Assembly: GCA_902492015.1 (NCBI GenBank)
Contig: CABUJR010000005.1
Location: 1 to 64,000 of the forward strand
Direction: 5' to 3'
From: an uncultured Eubacteriales bacterium
GTDB taxonomy: Bacteria > Bacillota > Clostridia > TANB77 > CAG-508
DNA: 64,000 nucleotides
The notes beneath the pieces are model-generated. The model was not told where the DNA came from, searched no databases, and was given only the letters and a program-made list of their open reading frames with translations. The translations under genes were made by a program, and so were the position numbers. Shown here one piece after another: positions 43,762 through 52,992 of this stretch (positions within the stretch are counted from its first letter, which is position 1; every line of letters begins with the position of its first letter).

Positions 43762-44817
43762 CTACCCTTCTAAATCCATTCTATCAAATTGACTTAAAAA
43801 TTTGATATCATTTGTATATAAATATCTCATATCTGTAATTCCATATTTAAACATAGCTAATCTATCTATTCCAGTTCCAAATGCAAATCCTGAATAAATT
43901 TCTGGATCATATCCATTCATTTTTAAAACATTTGGATGAACCATACCTGAACCTAAAAGCTCAATCCAGCCTGTATTTTTACAAAGCGGACAACCTTTTC
44001 CTCCACATTTAAAACATGTTACATCAACTTCATAAGATGGTTCTGTGAATGGGAAATAACTTGGTCTAAAACGAAGTTGTGTTTTTTCTCCTAACATTTT
44101 TTTCATAAACACTTCTAAAGTTCCTTTTAAATCAGCTAAAGAAATATTTACTGTATCTTTTCTATCTATAACTAAACCTTCTATCTGATTAAATTGATGT
44201 GAATGTGTTGCATCATCTTCTCTTCTATATGTTTTTCCTAAAGTAATTATTCTAATTGGAGTTTTTTCTTTATTTGCAACCATTGTTCTAGCTTGCACAG
44301 AAGATGTTTGAGTTCTTAATAAATATTCATCTGTTATATAAAAACTATCTTGCATATCTCTTGCTGGGTGACCATCTGGTAAATTTAATCTTGCAAAACA
44401 AAATTCATCTGTTTCAAGTTCTGGTCCTTCTACAACATCATATCCCATAGACATAAATAAATCTTCAATTTCTTCTATTACTCTATTTAAAGGATGTTTA
44501 CTACCTCTTTTTATTTTTGTACTTGGAGCTGTTATATCGATTTTTTCTTTTTCCAACTTTTGTGCTAAAGCCTTTTCTTTTAACATAACTTCAGCTTCAT
44601 TTAATTTTTCCTCAATTTCTTTTTTTACTTCATTTACTAAACTACCTATTTTAGGTCTTTCTTCTTGAGCTAAACTTCCTAGCCCTTTTAATAAATTTGA
44701 TAATTCACTTTTTTTTCCTAAGAATTTAACTTTTAATTCTTGAACTTCTTGCAAATCTTTAATTTCTGAAATTCTTTCTTTTGCTAATTTTTGAATTTCT
44801 TCAATTTTCTCTTTCAT
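43762..44817 (-). CDS. pheS: Phenylalanine--tRNA ligase alpha subunit
   Basis: Catalytic subunit of PheRS, 351 residues. An N-terminal coiled coil (~1-85) precedes the class II core with L-L-R-T-Q-T-S-S-V-Q, F-R-P-S-Y-F-P-F-T-E-P-S and the motif 3 block G-F-A-F-G-T-G-I-D-R. A four-Cys insert (C-F-K-C ... C-P-L-C) may bind zinc. The start is the ATG after AGGAGGGG; the open frame runs further upstream only because it reads through the T-box leader. Confidence 0.96.
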   Translation of the reverse strand: MKEKIEEIQKLAKERISEIKDLQEVQELKVKFLGKKSELSNLLKGLGSLAQEERPKIGSLVNEVKKEIEEKLNEAEVMLKEKALAQKLEKEKIDITAPSTKIKRGSKHPLNRVIEEIEDLFMSMGYDVVEGPELETDEFCFARLNLPDGHPARDMQDSFYITDEYLLRTQTSSVQARTMVANKEKTPIRIITLGKTYRREDDATHSHQFNQIEGLVIDRKDTVNISLADLKGTLEVFMKKMLGEKTQLRFRPSYFPFTEPSYEVDVTCFKCGGKGCPLCKNTGWIELLGSGMVHPNVLKMNGYDPEIYSGFAFGTGIDRLAMFKYGITDMRYLYTNDIKFLSQFDRMDLEG

Positions 44818-44834
44818 TTTACCCCTCCTATTAT

Positions 44835-45108
44835 ATAAAAAAATCGCCCTATTTGTAATAGGACGAATATATTCCGTGTTACCACCTAATTTCATTAAAA
44901 AATAATTATCTCATTATTAATTATTTAGTTAACCTCATTATAGTTATAACGTAACAATCGCTTATGACTACTTTTTTCATCATAAGAACCTCAAAAGTGA
45001 AATTTCGGCAGATAATGTTTTAACAAACTCTCAGCGCAACATTTGTATTCTCTAAAAAACATTTCTTATCTACTTACTTTGCTTTTTAATAACGGTTTAA
45101 AATATTAT
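44835..45108 (-). promoter_or_regulatory. T-box leader of pheST
   Basis: A classical T-box riboswitch. The conserved T-box motif AGGTGGTAACACGG lies at 44874-44887 (minus strand); a terminator hairpin with a U-run (arms 44845-44853 and 44857-44865) lies just after it. The specifier codon is probably UUC (44999-45001), matching Phe. Uncharged tRNA-Phe should stabilise the antiterminator and allow pheST transcription. Confidence 0.93.
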
Positions 45109-45114
45109 GTTAAT

Positions 45115-45143
45115 AATATAACACATTTTTTTCTATTTTGCAA
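45115..45143 (-). promoter_or_regulatory. Promoter of the pheST T-box transcript
   Basis: TTGCAA (45138-45143), 17-bp spacer, TATATT (45115-45120) with an extended TGn before the -10. Expected start near 45108. Confidence 0.78.
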
Positions 45144-45159
45144 TAGTTATTTTATAATA

Positions 45160-45327
45160 TTATACTTCTAATACATCTTCTATATCTTCTTTATCTTTTA
45201 CTGCCTTTACCGGTTCTTCTCCTTTTGCAATTATACTAATTGCTACCGCCGCTTTTTCAAAATTTGGATTTGTACTCATTCCTTTTTTATATGCTGAATT
45301 TACTTTATTTAAAAACTCTTCTGCCAT
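45160..45327 (-). CDS. Small protein of 55 residues, unknown function
   Basis: Read directly from the minus strand: it begins M-A-E-E-F-L-N-K-V-N and ends E-D-V-L-E-V. No Cys, membrane segment or known motif. An AAAGGA site precedes the ATG. It lies 5 bp after the 295-residue gene, in what looks like a three-gene operon ending before the pheST promoter. The absence of in-frame stops, the ribosome-binding site and the tight spacing support it as real. Confidence 0.75.
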   Translation of the reverse strand: MAEEFLNKVNSAYKKGMSTNPNFEKAAVAISIIAKGEEPVKAVKDKEDIEDVLEV

Positions 45328-45332
45328 AACTA

Positions 45333-46220
45333 TTATCCTTTCATTGATGATAATTCATTATTTTTAAAACTTTCTATTCTTAAATTTAATGGATCTATAA
45401 TAGTTGTTTGAACAACTTTTGCTGTATTAAATCTACTTACAAAAAATCTAGTAATCTTTTTAAATATTCTAGGTCTTTTTATATTAGTTGCCAAAGCTTT
45501 ATCTCCTACTTCCATTGCATCATAAATTGAATTTTTCTTTCTTTCATTTAATCTTTCAATTTCTTCATTAATTAAAGATATTTCTTTTTCAATTTTTTCT
45601 ATAAATTCTTTATTTTCCTTTTTATCTGTTATTGTTTTTTCAACTTTTTCAGAAAGTTTTTGATCTAGTTCTAATTCAACATCTTGTCCATCCATCAAAT
45701 TAGCTATTGTTTTTGTATCAATCTCATTATTTTCTTTTTTTCTATTTTTTAATCTTTCTATTGCAAGTTTAATATTATCTTTTACTGATCTTTTAACTTT
45801 ATCATTTTCTTTTTGATGACTTTTTCTTAATACTTTTTGTTTTAAATATTCTTCATTTAATATTGCTCCAACTAAACTTGCTTCTAATTCAACTTTTCTT
45901 AAAATAAGTTGTTCTATTTTTCCATCAAAAAATTCACTAAGCTCTAATAATGCTTTTTCATAATTCACTAGTGCTTCAGAAACTAATTTCTTTGTTGTTT
46001 CATAATTTTTTGAACCTTCTTTAAATTTAGGGTTTATTTCATAAATTCCTGTTTTTATAGAATTCATTTGAGCATTTACTTTTTCACTTATAGTTTCTGC
46101 AGAAACCTTATCTATATATGCTCTTCTTACCATAGCTTCTGTTTTCACTCTATTTTCTGACTCATCATACATTTTTTTTAAATTTATACAAATTTCTTGT
46201 TCTGTTAATTCTTGTTCCAA
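45333..46220 (-). CDS. Coiled-coil protein, unknown function
   Basis: A 295-residue, highly charged (Lys/Glu) protein, predicted mostly coiled coil (residues ~5-230), with a short hydrophobic, basic C-terminal part (K-K-I-T-R-F-F-V-S-R-F) that might touch the membrane. Not recognised. The likely start is TTG at 46220, eight bases after AGGGGG; no nearby ATG fits. It is flanked by two very small genes in the same operon, so it may form a complex with them. Confidence 0.75.
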   Translation of the reverse strand: MEQELTEQEICINLKKMYDESENRVKTEAMVRRAYIDKVSAETISEKVNAQMNSIKTGIYEINPKFKEGSKNYETTKKLVSEALVNYEKALLELSEFFDGKIEQLILRKVELEASLVGAILNEEYLKQKVLRKSHQKENDKVKRSVKDNIKLAIERLKNRKKENNEIDTKTIANLMDGQDVELELDQKLSEKVEKTITDKKENKEFIEKIEKEISLINEEIERLNERKKNSIYDAMEVGDKALATNIKRPRIFKKITRFFVSRFNTAKVVQTTIIDPLNLRIESFKNNELSSMKG

Positions 46221-46235
46221 AGCAAAGCCCCCTAA

Positions 46236-46379
46236 CTATTCTTTAACTATTTTTTTTGCTTCTTTAAAACTTGAGTTTTTATCTTGTTCTATAGTATTTA
46301 ATAAATCTTTCATTTCTTCTATTGACATATAATCTAAGTTATAAATTTTATTTTCATACACAACAGTTCCTAATTTCAT
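46236..46379 (-). CDS. Small protein of 47 residues, unknown function
   Basis: Read directly from the minus strand: it begins M-K-L-G-T-V-V-Y-E-N and ends K-K-I-V-K-E. Acidic/basic helix-rich tail, no membrane segment. AGGAGGAGCCT gives a strong ribosome-binding site, and a consensus promoter lies ~20 bp upstream, so it is the first gene of the three-gene operon. No known function. Confidence 0.82.
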   Translation of the reverse strand: MKLGTVVYENKIYNLDYMSIEEMKDLLNTIEQDKNSSFKEAKKIVKE

Positions 46380-46400
46380 AGGCTCCTCCTAATAAATATA

Positions 46401-46429
46401 TTTATATAATCAAGTAATCAAATTGTCAA
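46401..46429 (-). promoter_or_regulatory. Promoter of the three-gene unknown operon
   Basis: TTGACA (46424-46429), 17-bp spacer, TATAAA (46401-46406), ending ~20 bp before the start codon of the 47-residue gene; the leader is only ~15 nt. Confidence 0.88.
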
Positions 46430-46436
46430 TATTTTT

Positions 46437-47417
46437 TTAATAATCTATACTTTTAGCTTCTTTACCATTTGTTTTTACTCTATACATCTGGTAAATTTGT
46501 GATTCATCTTTACTATTATCCAAATAATAAAGTTCTCCATTTGCTATACCAATTCTAGGTTTTACTGCCTCTAATGAAACTATTGGTTTTGATTCTTTTC
46601 CTTTCAAATCTGATTTGCAAATTTGTTTATTTACACTATCAAAATAATATATACCTTTATTTGTTACATTATATATTTCATTATTAACAAAAGTAGCTAC
46701 TACTTTTTTAGAAGAGCCATCTTTCTTGATTTTACATAAAGCATTTTCATTTGAATCATAATAATATATCCACTTTTTCAATATTTGGAAATTTTTTATA
46801 TTATGTCCTGTTGCAACTTCTTTGTTTTCTGTTCCATTTGTTTTTACAGAATGTAAATATCCTACATTATCTGTAAAATATATTATTCCATCTTCTAATA
46901 CAAAGTCTTGAACATTAGCTGCAGTTATTATTGTTTCTTCTCCACTTTCTAAAGAAAGTTTTGCTATCCCTAATGTACTTTCATTTGTCACATAATATAC
47001 AAAATTATCTTCTATATAAAATTTACTTAAAGGTGTTGCTAATACTTTTATTTCAGTAGTTTTATCACCATTTGTTTGTACACTTTTTAAAACTATTGAA
47101 TTTTGACTAGAAACAGTCATATAGTAAATAGTATCATCAACAAGAGTCATTGAATAGGCTGTCTCATCCGTTATTTGAAATTCCTCATTACCTTTTACTT
47201 TTACAATTCCTTGTTCATATTTATTATAATAGGTTGTTTTTCCATCCTCTAAAACCAGTCCCATATTAGCTTTATTTCCGACTGCTACTTCTTTTGCAAA
47301 TAAGGATGTAAATAATTTTACTATTCCAAATATTATTAATGCAATTATTAAAGCTAATACTATTAGAACTATTATACGTCTTCTGTTTAGTTTTAATTTT
47401 TTCTTATTTTTTCCCAT
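46437..47417 (-). CDS. Membrane-anchored beta-propeller protein (DUF5050-like)
   Basis: A 326-residue protein with a basic start (G-K-N-K-K-K-L-K-L-N-R-R-R), one membrane segment (~15-36) and an extracellular repeat region. The repeats have the form I-Y-Y-x(n)-K-x-x-x-x-G (for example W-I-Y-Y-Y-D-S, G-I-Y-Y-F-D-S, E-L-Y-Y-L-D-N), about 40 residues each, as in DUF5050-type propellers. Function unknown; probably a surface or wall-sensing protein. It follows the 658-residue gene by 22 bp in one operon. Confidence 0.8.
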   Translation of the reverse strand: MGKNKKKLKLNRRRIIVLIVLALIIALIIFGIVKLFTSLFAKEVAVGNKANMGLVLEDGKTTYYNKYEQGIVKVKGNEEFQITDETAYSMTLVDDTIYYMTVSSQNSIVLKSVQTNGDKTTEIKVLATPLSKFYIEDNFVYYVTNESTLGIAKLSLESGEETIITAANVQDFVLEDGIIYFTDNVGYLHSVKTNGTENKEVATGHNIKNFQILKKWIYYYDSNENALCKIKKDGSSKKVVATFVNNEIYNVTNKGIYYFDSVNKQICKSDLKGKESKPIVSLEAVKPRIGIANGELYYLDNSKDESQIYQMYRVKTNGKEAKSIDY

Positions 47418-47439
47418 TATAATTTCTCCTCTTTTGATT

Positions 47440-49416
47440 TTATTGTGCTTCTGTTATATTAAAATCTTTATCTACATTAAAAGTATATATATCTATAACA
47501 ATTACTGCCATTTCTTCATTAATTGTTGAAGAAACTTCATAACCATCTATCTGTAAATTTTCTAAACTTTGTAAATTAAATTCTACGCCATTTTCTGTTG
47601 CTTCATTTCTTAATTCATCAATTCTTTTTTGTAGTGCTTCTTTTATAATATCTTTATTATCTTCACTACTATTTTCTTCCAAATTTTGTTCTATTACTGA
47701 ACTTCCAATATTAGCATCTAGAAAATGAAATTTCTCCTTTTTTTCATTATAAACTTGTAAAATTTTATCTTTTATCGCCTGAACTGTTATATCATATTCT
47801 TCTTGACTCATATCTTCTAAAAATACTGTATTTTCCTGATTTATATTTTCTATATCTTCAACATTTTTAAATTTAATGCTTGCTTCTGAAGTAATAGTTG
47901 TTTCTCCTTTTTCTGTTTTAAAAATTATAATATTATCAACATTTAAATTTTTTGAATTTTCATTTCCTTCAATATTAGTTTCTAAACTAATCTTTTTGTT
48001 TATCTCTTCTGAATTTATAAAACTAAAAGTTAGTTTTACTCCATTACTTGCTCCTTGATTATTTCTATTAATTTCTATAGAATAACCACTATTTTTTGAA
48101 GAATCTACTTTTTCAGTTTCTTCTACTACTAAAGGATCATCTTGAGTATATACATTTTTTTGACCTTTCTTTAAAAATGCAAATATATTATTATCACCTT
48201 TATATAAATAAGTTATTTTTAAATAATTACTATTATTAGATTGATTTTTAAATTCTATATCAAAACTACTTTCATTTGGTAATATAATATTTATTTTTTC
48301 AGTTCCCAATTCACTTGCATAAATATTAAAAACAATTCCTTTTCCTTCTAATGTGTCAATTTTATTTATTAATTCATCTATTGTATTTTTTAAATCATCT
48401 AAAGTTGTGTTTACTTTCTTACCACAAAGTATTTTTAATACTTCTAATGTAAAATCAACTTCTGTTTCGCCATTTTCACTTGATACTGGATCTAGGCTTA
48501 TTCTTTCTGTTGTTTCAAATTCTTCAATACTCTCATCAGTGTTTTCTTCGCTATTTAAAATTTCTTGATTATCATTTTCTTCTGTTGTTTGCAAAGAATT
48601 AGTTGGCTCTTCAATTAATTGTTCTAATAATTCATCATCATTTTTAAATTCTGTTAAAATAGTTTTTAATAAGCTCTTTAATTCTTCTTGGTTTAAATTT
48701 AAACTATATGCTACAACATCAGTAGAATTAGAACCATCTAGAACATAATTATCTTGATATGAAAATTTTTCTTCAGCAATACTTTCATATAACTTATTAA
48801 AATATTTGTTTATAAACTCTTGTTTTTGTTCTTCTTGGATGTCTATACTTTGAGCTTCATAAATTTTATTTAACATATTAGCTTTTGAGTTTTCATCTTT
48901 TATAGTGTTATATCTAAAACCAACATACTTATTTACAATTTCATCTGAAGTAATTGCAAAAGCTTCTTTATTTGTTAACATTTTAATTTTTAAAACTTCG
49001 TTTCCTGAATAGTTAATATCAAGTTCACTATAAGTTTTTTTAGTTTCAAGATCGTTCATATTGTTTAAATCTAATACGAATTTACTAACATCAAGACCTT
49101 CTAAATTTTCATTTTCAATTGTTGTTGAAAAACTTGTTTTGCTTGTTATTTCAGAAGATTCTTCAAATAATTTGCTTAAGATTCCTTTATAAGAACTTGT
49201 TTCTAAAACATTATTTATATTAGTATTTGATAATTGGTTAAAAAATAGCTGTTTTGCTGTTGTAGTTGGATGTGTAAAATGCCAATATGCAAAACATAAG
49301 CCACCTAAAATTATTAATAGTAAAAAAAATACAATTACAATTCCTTTTTTTCCCTTTTTTTTCTTTGAATCATAATTATTATCTATTAATATATCTTCAA
49401 TGCCATTATCTTTCAT
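47440..49416 (-). CDS. Large membrane-anchored extracellular protein, unknown function
   Basis: A 658-residue protein with a short cytoplasmic N-terminus, one membrane segment (~26-47) and a large, acidic, Asn/Glu-rich extracellular region of probable beta structure. I cannot assign a family with confidence; similar membrane-anchored proteins of unknown function are common in Clostridia. A promoter lies ~25 bp upstream and the propeller gene follows, so the two may form a surface complex. Confidence 0.72.
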   Translation of the reverse strand: MKDNGIEDILIDNNYDSKKKKGKKGIVIVFFLLLIILGGLCFAYWHFTHPTTTAKQLFFNQLSNTNINNVLETSSYKGILSKLFEESSEITSKTSFSTTIENENLEGLDVSKFVLDLNNMNDLETKKTYSELDINYSGNEVLKIKMLTNKEAFAITSDEIVNKYVGFRYNTIKDENSKANMLNKIYEAQSIDIQEEQKQEFINKYFNKLYESIAEEKFSYQDNYVLDGSNSTDVVAYSLNLNQEELKSLLKTILTEFKNDDELLEQLIEEPTNSLQTTEENDNQEILNSEENTDESIEEFETTERISLDPVSSENGETEVDFTLEVLKILCGKKVNTTLDDLKNTIDELINKIDTLEGKGIVFNIYASELGTEKINIILPNESSFDIEFKNQSNNSNYLKITYLYKGDNNIFAFLKKGQKNVYTQDDPLVVEETEKVDSSKNSGYSIEINRNNQGASNGVKLTFSFINSEEINKKISLETNIEGNENSKNLNVDNIIIFKTEKGETTITSEASIKFKNVEDIENINQENTVFLEDMSQEEYDITVQAIKDKILQVYNEKKEKFHFLDANIGSSVIEQNLEENSSEDNKDIIKEALQKRIDELRNEATENGVEFNLQSLENLQIDGYEVSSTINEEMAVIVIDIYTFNVDKDFNITEAQ

Positions 49417-49439
49417 TTTTATACCTCACTTTTGCAAAT

Positions 49440-49468
49440 ATTATATATAATATTTAAAAAAATAACAA
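49440..49468 (-). promoter_or_regulatory. Promoter of the 658-residue gene operon
   Basis: TTGTTA (49463-49468), 17-bp spacer, TATAAT (49440-49445), followed by the ribosome-binding site GTGAGG. Confidence 0.65.
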
Positions 49469-49703
49469 TATTATTTATCTATATTTTTTAAAAATTATCT
49501 ACATTTTTATACAATTTTTTTAATTTTAAATTTGTTTATTAAATAGAACAATAGTGGACATTGTGATAATTGCAAAAGATTTAATTTTATGAAATTTTTC
49601 ACGGTTTTGTTCGCCCTACCAATTTTTTTAAAAAAACTTGTGTGCAATATTTTGTGGAATGCATTTTTTTGCTTTATAGTAAAATCTTCAATTTTCCTAT
49701 ACA

Positions 49704-49736
49704 ACAAAAAAAGCGCTACTTTATGTAACGCCTTTT
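49704..49736 (-). terminator. Terminator of spoVG
   Basis: Stem GCGTTAC with GTAGCGC (49713-49719 and 49725-49731, one G-U pair), followed on the minus strand by seven U. Confidence 0.9.
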
Positions 49737-49756
49737 CAAATTACTAAATACTAAAA

Positions 49757-50035
49757 TTATTCAGCTGATTCTACATTTTCTGTTTCTGGAGCTTCATAAG
49801 CTTCTAAAATAGCTTTTTGAATTTTTTCTCTAGTTTCAGCATTAATTGGATGAGCTATATCTTTAAATTCTCCGTTTGGAGTTTTTTTACTTGGCATAGC
49901 AATAAATAATCCATTTTGGCTTTCAATAACTTTAATGTCATGAATTACGAATTCTCCATCAAATGTTACAGAAGCTACTGCTTTCATTCTGTTTTCTAAA
50001 TTTACTTTTCTTAAACGTACATCTGTTATTTGCAT
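49757..50035 (-). CDS. spoVG: Septation/sporulation regulator SpoVG
   Basis: A 92-residue RNA/DNA-binding regulator. It begins M-Q-I-T-D-V-R-L-R-K and has the family blocks V-T-F-D-G-E-F-V-I-H-D-I-K-V and M-P-S-K-K-T-P-N-G-E-F. The start is the ATG nine bases after AGAGGTG; a GTG within that site gives a longer frame. In Bacillus it affects septation and is transcribed by sigma-H; a matching promoter lies here. Confidence 0.96.
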   Translation of the reverse strand: MQITDVRLRKVNLENRMKAVASVTFDGEFVIHDIKVIESQNGLFIAMPSKKTPNGEFKDIAHPINAETREKIQKAILEAYEAPETENVESAE

Positions 50036-50095
50036 TGTTTTAAGCACCTCTTTCTTATCGTTTTAATACATATTAATTCTATGTACTATTTTATT

Positions 50096-50122
50096 ATTCT
50101 ACAAAAAAAAATTTTTTCCTTC
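50096..50122 (-). promoter_or_regulatory. Sigma-H-type promoter of spoVG
   Basis: On the minus strand GAAGGAAAA (50114-50122), 11-bp spacer, GTAGAAT (50096-50102). Both elements match the sigma-H consensus R-N-AGGA-WWW and R-N-N-GAAT, with a spacing like that of the Bacillus subtilis spoVG promoter. Confidence 0.75.
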
Positions 50123-50215
50123 TTTTTTTGTTTATTTTTTTAAAATATTTTGTATCTTTTTATTTAATTTAACTTTTTTTGTAACTTATTTGGGATTAAA
50201 ATTTATATATTTATC

Positions 50216-50244
50216 TTGAAATTCTCTATTCATAATAGTATAAT
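50216..50244 (+). promoter_or_regulatory. Promoter of murC
   Basis: TTGAAA (50216-50221), 17-bp spacer, TATAAT (50239-50244), ~28 bp before the murC start codon. Confidence 0.88.
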
Positions 50245-50271
50245 ATCTCTAGATTTTAGGAGGCAAACAAA

Positions 50272-51660
50272 ATGAATTTAGATTTATCAGATTTACAAAA
50301 ATATAAACACATTCATCTTATAGGTATTGGTGGAATAAGTATGAGTGCAATAGCAGAAACTTTGCATAATTGGAACTATAAAGTTACTGGTTCTGATTTA
50401 GCTCAAAGTGATATTACAGATACTCTAAATAAACATGGAATAATTGCAACTATTGGGCATGATGTAGAAAATGCAAAAAAAGCTGATTTAATAGTTTTCT
50501 CTGCAGCAATAAGTGATTCGGATCCAGAAATTTTAGCTGCAAAAGAAAATAATATTCCATTAATTGGTAGGGGTGAATTTGTAGGTTATCTAACAAAACT
50601 TTATAAAGAAACTATCTGTGTTTCTGGAACACATGGAAAAACAACAACAACTTCTATGTTATCTGTTTGCTTTATAAATGCTGGTTTAGATCCTTCTATT
50701 GAAGTTGGAGCTATACTAGATGACATTGGTGGAAATTATCGTGTTGGAAACAGCGATTTTTTCATATTAGAATCTTGTGAATATAAAGGAAACTTTTTAA
50801 AATTTCATCCACACACAGAAATAATTTTAAATATAGATAATGACCATTTAGATTATTACAAGACATTTGATAATATAGTTAAAACTTTTAAAGATTTTTC
50901 TCTATTACTTGGCTCAGATGGTTTACTTGTTACAAATCTTGATGATCCAAATTGTAAAACATTAAAAGATGTTGTAAAATCAAAATTTATTTCTTATGCA
51001 ATAGAAAATCAAGAAGCTGATTTTATTGCAAAAAATATAACTTTTGATGAAAATGGTTTTTCTAGTTTTGAAGTTTATAAAAATAATAAATTCTATTCGA
51101 AAATAGATTTATCTGTTGCAGGAGAACATAATATATTAAATTCATTAGCTTGTATAGCCGTATGTGATTATTATGGAATAAAAACAGATATTATCGCAAA
51201 ATCTTTAAAAGAATTTACTGGGGCAGAACGTAGGTTAGAATTTAAAGGATACATTAAAGAAAATGTACCAATTTTTGATGATTATGCTCATCACCCAACA
51301 GAAATAGTTGCTACTGCAAATGCAATTAAAAATAAGACATATAATGAATCTTGGGTTATATTTCAACCACATACTTATAGTAGAACAAAAAATCTTTTAA
51401 ATGAATTTGCAAATGCAATATCTAATTTTGATCATATAATTATTTTAGATATCTATGCTGCTAGAGAAAAAAATACTTTTGATATTTCTTCAAAAGATTT
51501 AGTTAATAAGATAGTTGAAAATGGAAAAAATGCGATTTATATGCCTGATTTCAATAATGTAATTTCTTATGTTAAAAATAATATAAAAGATAATGATATT
51601 ATTGTAACTCTTGGTGCAGGTACTGTTACTAAAATAGGACCAATGTTATTAGGTAGTTAA
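50272..51660 (+). CDS. murC: UDP-N-acetylmuramate--L-alanine ligase
   Basis: Adds L-alanine to UDP-MurNAc, the first amino-acid step of peptidoglycan synthesis in the cytoplasm. The 462-residue product has the N-terminal nucleotide-sugar domain (G-I-G-G-I-S-M-S-A), the ATP loop G-T-H-G-K-T-T-T-T (119-127), N-I-D-N-D-H-L-D-Y-Y, and the ligase tail with D-D-Y-A-H-H-P-T-E. AGGAGG precedes the ATG. It is the only long plus-strand gene, with its own promoter and terminator, and stands alone rather than in a mur operon. Confidence 0.97.
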   Translation: MNLDLSDLQKYKHIHLIGIGGISMSAIAETLHNWNYKVTGSDLAQSDITDTLNKHGIIATIGHDVENAKKADLIVFSAAISDSDPEILAAKENNIPLIGRGEFVGYLTKLYKETICVSGTHGKTTTTSMLSVCFINAGLDPSIEVGAILDDIGGNYRVGNSDFFILESCEYKGNFLKFHPHTEIILNIDNDHLDYYKTFDNIVKTFKDFSLLLGSDGLLVTNLDDPNCKTLKDVVKSKFISYAIENQEADFIAKNITFDENGFSSFEVYKNNKFYSKIDLSVAGEHNILNSLACIAVCDYYGIKTDIIAKSLKEFTGAERRLEFKGYIKENVPIFDDYAHHPTEIVATANAIKNKTYNESWVIFQPHTYSRTKNLLNEFANAISNFDHIIILDIYAAREKNTFDISSKDLVNKIVENGKNAIYMPDFNNVISYVKNNIKDNDIIVTLGAGTVTKIGPMLLGS

Positions 51661-51726
51661 AATATATCTTTATTATTAATATTGAGAAAAAATTTTAATA
51701 ATATAAATCTAAAAAAAAATTTTATT

Positions 51727-51775
51727 ACAAAAGACTGAATAATTATTTTTAATTATCCAGTCTTTTGTTTTTTTA
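51727..51775. terminator. Bidirectional terminator between murC and spoIVB
   Basis: An 11-bp stem (ACAAAAGACTG at 51727-51737 with CAGTCTTTTGT at 51758-51768) carries T-runs on both sides, serving both converging genes. Confidence 0.9.
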
Positions 51776-51795
51776 TTATTTTCATCTTCTATTTC

Positions 51796-52992
51796 CTACA
51801 TATCTGTCATCTCTTTTACCATTAAATCCGCAAAAATTGCATATCCAATTTCAGGATTTGAAACTAAAACATTTGTTACAGCACCTATGAATTTTCCATT
51901 TTGAATAATAGGTGCGCCAGAAAGACCTCTTATTATTCCTCCTGTTTTTTCTATTAGCTCTGAGTCTGTTACTCTTATGAGCATACTCTTATTATTATAA
52001 TCATTGTCATAATAAATTTTTTCTATTTCAATACTATATTCTTTGCTTTTATTGCTATTATCCAAAGAGCAAATTATTTTAGCTTCTCCAGTTTTAATTT
52101 CATCTCTTAATGCAACTTTCATTTTTTGAGAAGTATCAATGTTTAAACTAGTTAAATTATTTAAAGTTCCATATATTCCAAATTGAGTATTTTTTGAGAC
52201 TTTTCCAATAGTTTGCTGATTAAGGATTGTTCCTTTTATTTCTCCAGGATTCTCAATCTCTCCTTTTTTTATTGAAATTACCTTTGATGTTACAAGTTCT
52301 CCTGACTCAATATTAATCAAATTATTAGTATCACTATCTGTTATTCCATGACCCAGTACAGCAAAGGATTTAGAATTTGGTTCATAATATGTCATCGTTC
52401 CTACACCTGTTGCTGCATCTTTAACCCATAATCCTAATTTGTATTCTTTTTCTTCAGTTTTTACTGGTGTAATATTTGAAGTTAGAATACTTCCATCTCT
52501 TAAAATCGTAAGTTCTAAATTCTCTCCTTTTGAGTTATTTACAACTTTTTTCAATACATCAATATCTTGAATTTCATTTTCATTAATTTTTAAAATTGTA
52601 TCTCCTTCTTTTATATCTGTATTTTGATATGGTTTTATCAAATTATTATTACAATCTTCTATTTCAGACATTCCAACTACTAAAACACCATTAGTATATA
52701 ATTTTAATCCTATTATTTTTCCTACTGGAACTACTTCAATATCATCAATTACTGTTACTTTTACATCTTTTAATGGAATACTTCCAAACATATTAACTTC
52801 TAGATTGCTTACATTATAATTGCTATTAGAAGTTTTGGTTGTTTCTACTGTTTGTATTCCAAACATCTTCTTTAAATTTAATTCTTCCCCATTTAAAAGT
52901 ACAATTTCTTTAGGTATTAAACTTATATTTGCAACATAAATATATAATATAAATAAAAAAATAATAGTTATCACATTTTTAAATTTTTTCAT
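51796..52992 (-). CDS. spoIVB: SpoIVB serine peptidase
   Basis: S55 family protease that signals from forespore to mother cell by triggering pro-sigma-K processing, 398 residues. A membrane segment (~8-25) is followed by a PDZ domain (~95-175, D-I-K-E-G-D-T-I-L-K-I) and the peptidase domain. The catalytic His is H215 in L-G-H-G-I-T-D and the Ser is S358 in G-L-S-G-A-P-I, where Ala replaces the common Ser. No clear ribosome-binding site is visible, which is unusual here. It follows the pilus operon by 113 bp. Confidence 0.93.
   Translation of the reverse strand: MKKFKNVITIIFLFILYIYVANISLIPKEIVLLNGEELNLKKMFGIQTVETTKTSNSNYNVSNLEVNMFGSIPLKDVKVTVIDDIEVVPVGKIIGLKLYTNGVLVVGMSEIEDCNNNLIKPYQNTDIKEGDTILKINENEIQDIDVLKKVVNNSKGENLELTILRDGSILTSNITPVKTEEKEYKLGLWVKDAATGVGTMTYYEPNSKSFAVLGHGITDSDTNNLINIESGELVTSKVISIKKGEIENPGEIKGTILNQQTIGKVSKNTQFGIYGTLNNLTSLNIDTSQKMKVALRDEIKTGEAKIICSLDNSNKSKEYSIEIEKIYYDNDYNNKSMLIRVTDSELIEKTGGIIRGLSGAPIIQNGKFIGAVTNVLVSNPEIGYAIFADLMVKEMTDM

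Larger units (their letters stand above)
49417..49756. other. Intergenic region, 340 bp
   Basis: Contains the promoter of the 658-residue gene (49440-49468) and the spoVG terminator (49704-49736). A 66-codon open frame in between lacks a good ribosome-binding site and is probably not a gene. The segment 49640-49660 carries the short motif shared with 33024 and 58501. Confidence 0.6.

Noticed and set aside
49507..49707. Minus-strand open frame of 66 codons before spoVG's terminator
   Set aside because: No good ribosome-binding site, it overlaps the terminator region, and its composition is like non-coding DNA.
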